Of a stretch of DNA of 64,000 bases, positions 25,509 to 33,922 are shown piece by piece (within the stretch, counting starts at the first letter, position 1; every line of letters starts with the position of its first letter). The stretch is taken from the NCBI RefSeq assembly GCF_024758705.1, contig NZ_CP096971.1:3005501-3069500 (forward strand), written 5' to 3'. Under the pieces are notes generated by a model. It did not search any database, was not told where the DNA came from, and worked only from the letters and a program-made list of their open reading frames with translations. The DNA is from Sphingomonas sp. SUN019 (GTDB lineage Bacteria > Pseudomonadota > Alphaproteobacteria > Sphingomonadales > Sphingomonadaceae). The position numbers were made by a program, and so were the translations under genes.

Positions 25509-27743
25509 TCAGGCCGAGCGCCAGGGCAACCGACCGAAGCCGGCCGCTCGTTCACCCGGGAAGTAGGCGCCGAATTTTCGGAAATGCTGAATGCCGTCGC
25601 CATAACCGAGTTGCGCGTGCTTCGCGAACCGGACGCGGTTGAAGACGACGCCGGTGATATCCGAATCGAGTTCCTGAACCGCCGCGCGCAACAGATCGGG
25701 CGTAGTGCGGCCCCACCGCAATACCAGCAGCGTCGCGTCGACCAGATCGGACAGCGCCTGCGCATCCCCGGTCGCTAGTACAGGAGGCGTGTTGATGACG
25801 ACCAGATCGAACTGTTCGCGCAACGTCGTCAGCAGGGTCGCGAGCCGCGGGGAGGCCAGCGCCGCGCCGGGATCCTCCGCGGCGGCGCGCACTGGGATCG
25901 CCTTGAGCGTGGGAAGCGCGGGTGACGTGACCAGCACGTCTTCCAGGGTAGCGCGACCCGCAAGGTAATCGAGCAAGTCGTATTCGCACGCGGTGCCGTC
26001 CAGCACGTCGGGAAGCCCCGGACGACGCAGGTCGAGATCGATCATCACCGCGTTGCGACCCATCGCCACCGCTGCCGCGGCCAGCCCGATCGCCAGCGTC
26101 GTCTTGCCGTCGCCGGGCAGCGGGGACGTGATCATCACGACCTTTCCCGAATGCGCGGCCAAGAAGCGATGCAGCTTGCCCTCGGTCATGCGGATCGCCT
26201 CGGCGAACAGCGAATAAGGCTGTTTCGCCACCGTCAGGTGCGCGTGCCAGCCGCGTCGCCGGGCGGCGATTTCCGGGATCATCCCGAACGTCGGCAGGTC
26301 AACCAAGGTCAGCACGTCGGCGGACGTGCGCACTTGGTTCTCCAGTGCTTCGGCCAGCAAAACCAGGATAAGACCGAGCAGCAAGGCGGCACCAGCGGCG
26401 ACCCCGAAGATCTGCCCGCCGCGCGGGAAGCTCGATTGCGTCGGCAGCAATGCCGCCGAGGCGAGAGTCGCGTCCGGTTTGACCATCTCCTGCATCCGGC
26501 GCGCCTCCTGCAGGCGCTGAAGCAGGGCGACATAGACTGTGCGGGCGGTCTCTGCGTTGCGTTCGAGGTCGGCCAGCGGCACGCTGGCGATGCCGCGCTC
26601 GAGCGATTGCGCGCGCATCGCACCCAGACTCCCGGCGACCTGACGTTCGCGCGCCGACTGCGCGGACGCCTCGTTCGCGAACTGCTGCTGGATGCGGCCA
26701 CTTTCGACGACGATCGCGGAGCGGATCTGGTCCAGTTCCGCCGACGCCTTCAGCACATCGGGGTGCGCCGCGCCGTACAGGGTCGACAGCTCGGCCAGGC
26801 GGCGTTGCACGGTCGTCCGCTGACCCTGCAGGTCGGCTAGCAGTCCAGACATGATCTGGCCGCTGGAGCCGGTCCGCGCCATGCCCTCTGCACGGCCGGC
26901 GCCGGCCGCTGCGAGCTCCGAGCCCAGCCGCGCCATTTGCGCCACATCCGCATCGCGCCCCGGTCCCGCGTCGATCCGGTGCGCGCGGCGATAGGCTGCG
27001 GCGGTCAGCTCGGCCCGGTACAGATCGACACGCAGTTCGCGGACCTGGCGTTCCAGCACGGCGACCGCGCGCTGGCGCGATGCGCGGCGTTCGGCGACCT
27101 GCAGCGACAGATAATTGGCGACCAGCTTGTTGGCGATCCGGGTCGCTTTTGCTGCGTTGTGCGATGAAACGGTGACGGTCAGGAAGTCGGACTGTCCATC
27201 CTGCTTCACCTTCACCGCACGCAGAAGTTCGCCCGTCGTCCGTTCGATCACCTGGGGTGACGGCTTTCCGGCGGTCTGAGGCGCGATCGGTGCGGTTCCG
27301 CCGCCAAGGCCGAGCATCGCCGACAAGCGTCCGATCGGACTGACCGCGGGCTTGTCGGGATCGGCCGCCGGATTGAATTCGCGATCGTCGTACAACGCCA
27401 GATCGTTCACCGTCTGACGCGCGACGGGCCGCGATCCGATCAACTGGATTTGAGTCTCGATCTGGTGAGTACGCAGTTGCTCCGCATCGCGGACCGATGC
27501 GGCCGTCTGATCGGCGGACGGTTGCCAGTCATCGATCGCGACGCGCATCACCGCGGTGGCGTCGTACCGCGGTTCCAGCACCAGATACGTGACGAATGCG
27601 GCCCCCATCACGATCGCGCCGGTGATCATCAACAGCCGCAAGTGCCGACGAAGAACCCGCAGGACATCCTGCGTCGATCCGCCGGACGGGGCGGGGCCTT
27701 GAAACATCGAACGATCGACGATCGCGCGATCGTGCATATTCAT
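25509..27743 (-). CDS. wzc: Polysaccharide co-polymerase fused to BY-kinase (Wzc/GumC-like)
   Basis: 744 residues in the inner membrane. Wzz domain with TM1 about 38-56 (LMITGAIVMGAAFVTYLVLE), a long periplasmic coiled-coil part (~200-420), the PxxP-type junction and TM2 about 444-467. The cytoplasmic kinase has Walker A GDGKTT (544-549), Walker A' VMIDLDLRRPG (566-576) and Walker B LVVIN (647-651). The C-terminal tyrosine cluster expected for autophosphorylation is nearly missing: only Tyr714 and Tyr727. It controls chain length and assembly of a Wzy-type polysaccharide. GGGGGATAACGC precedes the ATG. Divergent from wzx across 282 bases. Confidence 0.9.
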   Translation of the reverse strand: MNMHDRAIVDRSMFQGPAPSGGSTQDVLRVLRRHLRLLMITGAIVMGAAFVTYLVLEPRYDATAVMRVAIDDWQPSADQTAASVRDAEQLRTHQIETQIQLIGSRPVARQTVNDLALYDDREFNPAADPDKPAVSPIGRLSAMLGLGGGTAPIAPQTAGKPSPQVIERTTGELLRAVKVKQDGQSDFLTVTVSSHNAAKATRIANKLVANYLSLQVAERRASRQRAVAVLERQVRELRVDLYRAELTAAAYRRAHRIDAGPGRDADVAQMARLGSELAAAGAGRAEGMARTGSSGQIMSGLLADLQGQRTTVQRRLAELSTLYGAAHPDVLKASAELDQIRSAIVVESGRIQQQFANEASAQSARERQVAGSLGAMRAQSLERGIASVPLADLERNAETARTVYVALLQRLQEARRMQEMVKPDATLASAALLPTQSSFPRGGQIFGVAAGAALLLGLILVLLAEALENQVRTSADVLTLVDLPTFGMIPEIAARRRGWHAHLTVAKQPYSLFAEAIRMTEGKLHRFLAAHSGKVVMITSPLPGDGKTTLAIGLAAAAVAMGRNAVMIDLDLRRPGLPDVLDGTACEYDLLDYLAGRATLEDVLVTSPALPTLKAIPVRAAAEDPGAALASPRLATLLTTLREQFDLVVINTPPVLATGDAQALSDLVDATLLVLRWGRTTPDLLRAAVQELDSDITGVVFNRVRFAKHAQLGYGDGIQHFRKFGAYFPGERAAGFGRLPWRSA

Positions 27744-27949
27744 GCGTTATCCCCCGTCCCGCAGTTTCGGTCTGACAGGCGTGCTGCCAGTCGCCGACGA
27801 ATGGGAAGATTAGACGTCCAACCGCGGCCTGCGGCAGGTCCAACTGCGGATATGACGCGACCATAATGCGCTTCGCGCTTGATCCGAAAGATGGGCAATT
27901 TCGCCGTGGTCGGATGACGAAAAGGCCCATTAGGGTTAGCCACGACGCG

Positions 27950-27968
27950 ATATGGCGCTTGGCCATAT
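27950..27968. promoter_or_regulatory. Inverted repeat, possible operator between wzc and wzx
   Basis: ATATGGC-gcttg-GCCATAT is a perfect 7-bp inverted repeat with a 5-base spacer in the divergent wzc/wzx intergenic region (27744-28025), about 58 bases before the wzx ATG. Size and symmetry fit a dimeric regulator such as the two LuxR-type proteins nearby. This is a candidate only; no second copy was recognised. Confidence 0.4.
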
Positions 27969-28025
27969 TGTCGGTGCAGTTTCGCCGCGCATCGCGAGCG
28001 GAGACAGTAGATCCAAGCCAAATCC

Positions 28026-29381
28026 ATGCCGCCCGATGCGCCGCGGCACTCGCGCCACGACGGCGTAGGGCGCCGGCTGGTGCGTAATCTGGCGCACCTT
28101 ACCGGTGGCAAGGCTGTATCCGTTGCGCTGGGGATGGCGACCTTGGCGATCACCGCCAAGATGCTCGGTCCCGGCCTGCTCGGGATCGTCGCGATGATCG
28201 AAAGCTATGGGCGGCTGATCGATCAGATGATCCGGCTGGAGACATGGCAGACCGTGATCCGGTATGGCGCCCGCGCGATCGAGGACGACGATCGGTCGCG
28301 ACTGACACGGCTGATCAAGCTGGGCGTCACGACGGATATCATCGGAGCGACGATCGTCGCGGGCGTTGCGCTCGTCGGGGCGCCGGTCGCGGCGCGCCTG
28401 CTGCACTGGGATGCGGAGACGCTCAGGATGGCGCAGATTTATAGCGCGGCGCTGCTGTTCGGCGTTTCGTCCACTCCGATCGGTATCCTGCGGCTGTTCG
28501 ACCGGTTCGCGCAGGCGGCGTGGGTGGAACCGGTCATCGCGGCGATCCGGCTGGCGGCGATCGCCACGATCTGGCTGTTCGGCGGATCGGTTTGGGCGGT
28601 GGTCCTGCTGGGCGTGGCGCTGATCATCCTCGAGCGGCTCGTGATGTCATGTCTGGCGTGGCGCGTGCTGCGTCAGGAGGGAGTTACCGGCGTTCTGCGT
28701 GCGCCGTTGCGGGGGGCGATCGCGCTATTTCCGGGAATTGCCGGTTTCGTGCTCGCCGCCAACGGAACGGTGCTGATCCGCAAGAGCACGCAGGAAGCGG
28801 ATGTCCTGATCGTCGGCGCGATCGCCGGTTCGGTCGGGGCGGGCCTGTATCAATTGGCGCGCAAGGTCGCGCTGGCGGCGGCGAAAGGCGGGCAGATGAT
28901 CCAGCAGGCCGCCTTCCCCGAACTGGCGCGATTGTGGGCCGCGGGCCAGCGCGACCGGTTCTTGCATCTGGTGGGGCGGATCGAATGGATTACGCTGGGC
29001 CTCGCATTGCTGCTGCCGTGCGCGGTGGCGCTGATGGGGCCACGGTTGATCCCCTTGATCGCCGGCGACGGGTTCGAGGACGCGTACGTTCCCTTGTTGG
29101 TCCAGTCGTTTGCGGTGGTCATCTTCCTAGGCGGCAGCGCATTGCGCGCGGCCCTGATGGCGGCGGGGGGCCAAGGGCGATTCCTAGCCGCCTCCGCACT
29201 TGCCGCGATCGCCTTTTACGCGACGATATTCCCGGCGGTTCATATGCTGGGAGTCGTCGGTGCGGCGATCGCGCACATCGTGTTCAATGCGGTGTCGCTG
29301 CCATTGGCGCTGGCGACGTTCCGATCGGTAACATGTGCGCCTCCGGCAACGCCATATCCTCCCGCCCAAGCCCACGACTGA
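28026..29381 (+). CDS. wzx: Wzx-type lipid-linked oligosaccharide flippase
   Basis: 451 residues of the MOP/polysaccharide-transport superfamily. It begins VRNLAHLTGGKAVSVALGMATLA, typical of Wzx helix 1, with AKMLGPGLLGIVAMIESY after it, and about 12 hydrophobic segments are visible to the C-terminus. It should translocate the undecaprenyl-linked repeat unit to the periplasm for Wzy polymerisation. ATG 28026 used; the ribosome binding site is weak. Divergent from the Wzc-like gene. The 3' end overlaps the convergent second LuxR gene by 98 bases. Confidence 0.88.
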   Translation: MPPDAPRHSRHDGVGRRLVRNLAHLTGGKAVSVALGMATLAITAKMLGPGLLGIVAMIESYGRLIDQMIRLETWQTVIRYGARAIEDDDRSRLTRLIKLGVTTDIIGATIVAGVALVGAPVAARLLHWDAETLRMAQIYSAALLFGVSSTPIGILRLFDRFAQAAWVEPVIAAIRLAAIATIWLFGGSVWAVVLLGVALIILERLVMSCLAWRVLRQEGVTGVLRAPLRGAIALFPGIAGFVLAANGTVLIRKSTQEADVLIVGAIAGSVGAGLYQLARKVALAAAKGGQMIQQAAFPELARLWAAGQRDRFLHLVGRIEWITLGLALLLPCAVALMGPRLIPLIAGDGFEDAYVPLLVQSFAVVIFLGGSALRAALMAAGGQGRFLAASALAAIAFYATIFPAVHMLGVVGAAIAHIVFNAVSLPLALATFRSVTCAPPATPYPPAQAHD

Positions 29382-30006
29382 CCGCCCAGATCGCCGCCTG
29401 CGTGCGGTTCTTCACGCGCAATTTCCGCAGGATCGCCTTGATGTGGACCTTCACCGTGGCGTCGGTGATGCGCAACCGGCGCGAAATCACCTTGTTTGCA
29501 TCGCCGTCCAGCAGACAGCGCAGGATTTCGATCTCGCGGTTCGAAAGATTCAGCCCGCCGCAATTGACGTCCCATGTCATCGGCAGCAGGCGGTTCGAAC
29601 TGTCGGTGAAGGATTCCACCAGTTGCGACGGCATCAGTTTTTCGCCCATCGCGACGAGCCTCAGCGCGCCGCCAAGTGGTTCGCACGGGATCGTCTTGAC
29701 CAGATAACCATCGACGGCCCCAGTCGCGAACGCCTTGGCGATATGGTCGAGGTCATATTCGTCGACCATCAGGACGATCCGCAACTCGGGGTGTTCAGCG
29801 CGAACCTGCTCGCACGAAAGTACACCCTCGGAAAACGCGTTCGCGTCGACGATGACCAGTTCGGCGTCGCACGGCGAGGGATGCAATTCGCGCGGTTCCG
29901 CGACCGTCTGGATCACCGCGAAGCCCTGGTCCGTCAGAATGCGACGAAGCCCCTCCCGCACAATTTCATTATGGCTAAGTACCGATACTACCGTTTGTTC
30001 GCGCAC
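29284..30006 (-). CDS. Second NarL/LuxR-type response regulator, GTG start
   Basis: 240 residues. The receiver domain (1-115) keeps a candidate phospho-acceptor Asp54 (AELVIVDANAF) and Lys104 (GYLVKTIP), but the acidic pair that binds Mg2+ is replaced by Ser-His (VSVLSHNEIVREGL). The LuxR domain at 152-212 is intact (LSNREIEILRCLLDGDANKV, then ATVKVHIKAILRKLRVKNRT). GGGAGGA lies 7 bases before GTG 30006; the upstream ATG 30027 would place that ribosome binding site inside the coding region, so GTG is preferred. Convergent with wzx. Confidence 0.82.
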   Translation of the reverse strand: MREQTVVSVLSHNEIVREGLRRILTDQGFAVIQTVAEPRELHPSPCDAELVIVDANAFSEGVLSCEQVRAEHPELRIVLMVDEYDLDHIAKAFATGAVDGYLVKTIPCEPLGGALRLVAMGEKLMPSQLVESFTDSSNRLLPMTWDVNCGGLNLSNREIEILRCLLDGDANKVISRRLRITDATVKVHIKAILRKLRVKNRTQAAIWAVSRGLGREDMALPEAHMLPIGTSPAPMAATPH

Positions 30007-30478
30007 GATGTGTCCTCCCAATGGCATCTTACAGACAACCAGAGCTTGATCGGACCCTTTCGGGTATCCGGATCCAAACATGCGACACCGATACGATTAT
30101 CCGCCCGAACAACCTCACACCGCAGCATTGGCGGAAATGGGTGCTCATTGCGATTCGTTCCCCACCGTTGGTGCTATACCGAAAACCAGAATGGATCAAT
30201 ATGAGTCATTTGGTGAAAGCACGATTTTTCCAATCCTGACACTCGAATTGTAAATAAGCGACATCACGCTCTCGACTTATCGTAACGAAAGTAAAGTGGT
30301 ACCGTCTTTTGACAGCAAATAGTCATCGCAGTTGAGCGTGCCGCATTGGGACAAGATATTTTTCCGTCCATGGGGTTCATGACGACGGCCCATTGCCCCG
30401 GCAATGAACTGTAATTCGTACTGCTATGATTGCGGCTAATCACAAATGATTAGGTCGAACGGGCAAGGAGGACGCCCT
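30007..30478. other. AT-rich 472-base intergenic region with small palindromes
   Basis: A region between the LuxR regulator start and the stop of the seven-gene glycan operon, clearly A/T-richer than the rest of the window, especially 30180-30460. It contains CATTGCC-cc-GGCAATG (30391-30406) and CTAATCA-caaa-TGATTAG (30436-30453); the latter lies just after the glycosyltransferase stop and may end that transcript. No convincing ORF is seen. It should contain the LuxR promoter. Confidence 0.5.
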
Positions 30479-31570
30479 TCAGGCGCGATGCTGCCCAGCG
30501 CGGTGCAAAAGGTCCAGCCAGAGGGTCGCGACGTCGCGAGCCGCGAAGCGCGCGATCCGCCGGCGGCCGCTGTCGGCGAGTTGTTGGCGGAGCGCATCGC
30601 TCAACAGCAACCGGCGCAGACCGGCCGCCAACGCCGCCACGTCCTCGGGCGGGATCAGCAGCCCGCTCACCCCGTCCTCGACCAGATCGGCCGGGCCGAA
30701 ATCGCAGTCGAACGCGACGACTGGCAGGCTGGCCGCCATCGCCTCTGCCAGGACGTTGGGCCAGCCTTCGTAGCGCGACGACAGGACGAACGCGCTGGCC
30801 AAGTCGATCCAGCCGGCTGGCGTGGCGGACGGTCCGGGAAACGTCGCCCGGTCCGCCAGCCCCAGCGCGTTGCGCCGCGCCTCCAGCACATTGCGCGATG
30901 GTCCGTCGCCCCATACGACCAGCCGCCAGCGGGGCACCTCGGGCGCGATTTGGGCGAAGGCGGTCAGCAGCAGGTCGAACCCCTTCTGGTGGGTCAATCG
31001 ACCGACCGCGGCCAGGGTCGGCGGCGATTGTGATGGATCGCGCGGCGGACGCAGTTCGACCGGATTGGGGATGACGACCGCATTGCGCCGCGCGGTCGCG
31101 GGCAGCGCGTTCCTGCCGCGTTCGGTCTGTACGACCACTGCCGCAGCGCGCGGATACAGCAAGGCGGTTGCGCGGTTCCACAGCGGATGCGCATCCTGGC
31201 GCTGCGGATTGTTGCGCTCGGCGACGACGACGGGAAGTCTCAGACCGAGACTCGCCAGCAGCGTGACGACGTTTATCTTGGTCAAGAACGACAAGACGAC
31301 ATCGAACGCGCCGTCGCGTAGCACGCGTCGCAGCGCCGCGACCCGGCGGATGCTGCGCGCCGTCCCGAGGAACGCGTTAGTTCCAGGGGAGAGCGCGAGC
31401 CGCCGCAGCGTCACCGCGGGATGAAGCGGATGATAGATCGGGTCCGTCGGCGCGTCGAACGCGATGACCGTGACGCTCCATCCCTGCTCCACCGCATGCG
31501 CCGCGATCTGCGCGATCACACGCTCCGCGCCGCCCGCTTGCAGCCCGGCCAGGACGAACGCGGCGCGCAT
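30479..31570 (-). CDS. GT4 glycosyltransferase, last gene of the minus-strand glycan operon
   Basis: 363 residues. N-terminus MRAAFVLAGLQAGGAERVIA is the GT4 hallmark with the GGAER motif. The donor domain begins LAAVGRLTHQKGFDLLLTAF and contains SSRYEGWPNVLAEAMAASLPV, the E-x7-E type site, then DCDFGPADLVEDGVSGLL, which resembles the GalNAc/glycosyl-transfer GT4 group with DCPTGP-like loops. The start overlaps the HAD gene stop (TGATG), showing translational coupling. Probably adds one sugar of the repeat unit. Confidence 0.9.
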   Translation of the reverse strand: MRAAFVLAGLQAGGAERVIAQIAAHAVEQGWSVTVIAFDAPTDPIYHPLHPAVTLRRLALSPGTNAFLGTARSIRRVAALRRVLRDGAFDVVLSFLTKINVVTLLASLGLRLPVVVAERNNPQRQDAHPLWNRATALLYPRAAAVVVQTERGRNALPATARRNAVVIPNPVELRPPRDPSQSPPTLAAVGRLTHQKGFDLLLTAFAQIAPEVPRWRLVVWGDGPSRNVLEARRNALGLADRATFPGPSATPAGWIDLASAFVLSSRYEGWPNVLAEAMAASLPVVAFDCDFGPADLVEDGVSGLLIPPEDVAALAAGLRRLLLSDALRQQLADSGRRRIARFAARDVATLWLDLLHRAGQHRA

Positions 31571-32274
31571 CACACGCCGCCGACCGCCAGTTCCCACGCG
31601 GCGGGGGCGACCAGTTTTTCGAGTTCGGCGAGCGAGCTGATCGTAACGTCCGCGCGATGCCGTTCGCTGGGGGCGGTGCGGGAGTGGACCGCACCGTCCC
31701 GGTCGATCTGCACCGTGCGCCAGCCGAGCGTTCGGGGTCCGAGAAAATCCTTCGCCGGATTGTCCGCGACATAAATCATCTGCGCGCCGCTCCCCCCGTG
31801 CCGCGCCTCCACCATGCGGAAGGCACGGGGGTGCGGTTTGCCGAAGCCGTCGCCCCATACGCCGGTGCGGATCAGCGGATCGATTCCCGCACGGTCGAGC
31901 CTGAGCGCCTCGATCTTGCGTAATTGCGCGACCGGCGGACCGTCGGTGATCAGCGCAAGTCGGCTGCCGAGCGGATCGGCGAGGAATGCGGCGGCGTCGG
32001 GCGCGAGGTGAATGTCGGGGAGGTGTGCGCGGTAAGTGACGATCAATGCCTCGACCAACGATCGATCCGGCGTGATCCCCAATTGCGCCAGCGTGGCGTC
32101 AAACAAGTGGCCGCGCTGCCCGGCGTCCCACAGCGCTTGTGCAGTGTATGCGAAATCGGCCGCGCCGCGCCGTTTGCGCATCCAGTCGCCGACCGCAACG
32201 ATGCCGCTGCGCACGTAGTCGCGCTCCAGATAGAGCGTGTCGTCCAGATCGAGGACGATTGTCGTCAGGCGCAT
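31570..32274 (-). CDS. HAD-family hydrolase
   Basis: 234 residues. Haloacid dehalogenase-fold phosphatase: motif I IVLDLDDTLYLERDYV (nucleophile Asp and general acid Asp), motif II LALITDGP, motif III/IV GKPHPRAF and YVADNPAKDFLG. The C1-type cap is helical. Substrate probably a sugar or carboxylate phosphate. Its position between the ATP-grasp gene (10-base overlap) and a GT4 (1-base overlap) argues for a role in making or modifying a precursor of the glycan. Similar ATP-grasp plus HAD pairs occur in other polysaccharide loci. Confidence 0.82.
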   Translation of the reverse strand: MRLTTIVLDLDDTLYLERDYVRSGIVAVGDWMRKRRGAADFAYTAQALWDAGQRGHLFDATLAQLGITPDRSLVEALIVTYRAHLPDIHLAPDAAAFLADPLGSRLALITDGPPVAQLRKIEALRLDRAGIDPLIRTGVWGDGFGKPHPRAFRMVEARHGGSGAQMIYVADNPAKDFLGPRTLGWRTVQIDRDGAVHSRTAPSERHRADVTISSLAELEKLVAPAAWELAVGGV

Positions 32275-33242
32275 CGGTCAATGAAGATCGCGGCGTCGTA
32301 GCGGAGCATCGTGACGCCCGCGGTCCAGCCGTCGTGCGCGGTGTCGGGCAGCCCGGTGCAGCGTTCCAGCAGCCAGCGGGCGAAGGTCGCCCCGGCGCGG
32401 TCGGCGAGCGGATAGCCGCCGCCGAACCGCGCGTTGATTTCGAACACGCTGAACGCGCCGCCCGCGTCGCGCATCGCCTGAAAACAAAGGACGCCGCGCG
32501 GGCCGGGCAGGTGGTCCGCGATCCGCTCGGCGATTGTTTGAAGCGCTGGATCACGCTGGACCACGCCCTTTTCCACTTCGCCCGCGCGGACTTGCAGCCG
32601 GCGGTGCGGCACGACCGTCCGGAGCGCACCGTGGTCGTCGAAATAGAGATTCACGGTCCATTCCTCGCCGCTCAGCAATTGCTGAACGATCATCGGCTCT
32701 TGTTCCGTCTGCGGCAGATCGTCGGGACCGCGTGCGATCGCCAACCCGCGGCTCGCGCTGCCGTGGCGTGGTTTGAGAATGGCGGGCCAGCCGCAATCCG
32801 CGCAGCCGGCGCGCAACGCTGCGAGCGCGGTGGTGCGCGGGGACGGGATTCCAGAGGCGTCGAGAAACGTCGCGGTCGCCAGCTTGTCGCGTGCGATGTC
32901 GATCACCGCTGGAGCGCTGATCGCGACATGGCAACCAATCGAAGCGAACGATTCGGCAGCATTGGCCAGCGCGAGCAATTCCGTATCGATCGTCGGCACC
33001 AGCAGGCCAACATTGTGATCGCGGCATATCGCCAGCAGGGCGGTGATGTAATCGGGATCGTCCACCCGCGGCACCGCGAAACGGCGATCCGCGACGCGGC
33101 AGGCGGCGCTCATGTCGGGCGCGAGATCGCAGGCCAGCACCGTGAGATCGATCCCAGCGGCCTCCGCGCCGTGCCGGAATGCCTCCAGCAACGCGACGCG
33201 TCGTCCAGCCGAGGTCAACAGCAATGTAACCGGCATCACCAT
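32265..33242 (-). CDS. ATP-grasp ligase (carbamoyl-phosphate-synthase-like)
   Basis: 325 residues. Pre-ATP-grasp domain MPVTLLLTSAGRRVALLEAF, then VPTIDTELLAL. The ATP-grasp core has GWPAILKPRHGSASRGLAIA (nucleotide loop, Lys and Gly-rich segment), IVQQLLSGEEWTVNLYFDD, and metal-ligand Glu/Asn in FSVFEINARFGGGYPLADR. Such enzymes couple a carboxylate to an amine via an acyl phosphate. Beside a PIG-L deacetylase and a formyltransferase it may attach an amino acid or other carboxylate to an amino sugar; this is inference from context. Two ATGs (33242 and 33236) are possible starts, both coupled to the PIG-L stop. Confidence 0.85.
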   Translation of the reverse strand: MVMPVTLLLTSAGRRVALLEAFRHGAEAAGIDLTVLACDLAPDMSAACRVADRRFAVPRVDDPDYITALLAICRDHNVGLLVPTIDTELLALANAAESFASIGCHVAISAPAVIDIARDKLATATFLDASGIPSPRTTALAALRAGCADCGWPAILKPRHGSASRGLAIARGPDDLPQTEQEPMIVQQLLSGEEWTVNLYFDDHGALRTVVPHRRLQVRAGEVEKGVVQRDPALQTIAERIADHLPGPRGVLCFQAMRDAGGAFSVFEINARFGGGYPLADRAGATFARWLLERCTGLPDTAHDGWTAGVTMLRYDAAIFIDRCA

Positions 33243-33922
33243 ATCGCGCGCACCAGGATGAACGCCTCGGCAGCGCGGCGATGGACCGTCGCGCCGCGCA
33301 GCACGGCAAGCGCGCGAATCGCTTCAGGCGAGCGTTCATCGGGAAAATCGCGGCATTGCGACGCGAAGGCGGCGAAGGCGGCTAGCTTCCGCTCCAGCGT
33401 ATCGGCGATGTCGATGAACACGGTCGGCGCGAAGGCCGGATCGATTCCCGGCGCGCCCCAATTGGTTTCGGACAGCGTCTCATACGCCAGCAGCCGCGCG
33501 GGCGCAGCGTCGTCGCGTGGGCGCGCGACGACCAGACAGGAACGGAAGACCAATTGGTGATCGAGATGCACGTCGCCAACGAAAGGTACGAACGCGGTGC
33601 CGGGACGGACCGCGGCGAATATGCGTGCGATGGCCGCATTCAGGTCGGCATGCGGCAAGCGATCGAGCTCGGCGGCGGGCAGATCGAGCCAATGCGTCTG
33701 CGTGACGCCCAGCATTCGATGCGACACCGCGGCCTCGGCGCGCACGGCCGCGACTTGCTCGGCCGAAAAACGCGGGCGCGCGCCGGTCGTGACGATCGCG
33801 ACGTGGACATCGCGTCCCGCCTCGGTCAACCGCGCGATCGTGCCGCCGCACCCCAACACTTCATCGTCAGGGTGCGGTGCGACGATCAGGACAGGGCCGG
33901 AATCGTCATTGAGTACGGTCAT
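33236..33922 (-). CDS. PIG-L/LmbE-family N-deacetylase
   Basis: 228 residues. Zinc-dependent de-N-acetylase fold: APHPDDE (PHPDDE at residues 16-21) supplies Zn ligands and the catalytic Asp, and DVHLDHQ supplies the third Zn ligand. Family members deacetylate GlcNAc-type substrates (GlcNAc-PI, GlcNAc-inositol, N-acetyl sugars in lipids). It overlaps the formyltransferase gene upstream by 4 bases and the ATP-grasp gene downstream by 7, so all three should be made together. The product amine would be a natural substrate for the neighbouring acyl-transferring enzymes. Confidence 0.88.
   Translation of the reverse strand: MTVLNDDSGPVLIVAPHPDDEVLGCGGTIARLTEAGRDVHVAIVTTGARPRFSAEQVAAVRAEAAVSHRMLGVTQTHWLDLPAAELDRLPHADLNAAIARIFAAVRPGTAFVPFVGDVHLDHQLVFRSCLVVARPRDDAAPARLLAYETLSETNWGAPGIDPAFAPTVFIDIADTLERKLAAFAAFASQCRDFPDERSPEAIRALAVLRGATVHRRAAEAFILVRAIW

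Noticed and set aside
29284..30006. Quorum-sensing LuxR protein
   Set aside because: The N-terminus is a receiver fold, not an acyl-homoserine-lactone domain, and no luxI gene is present.
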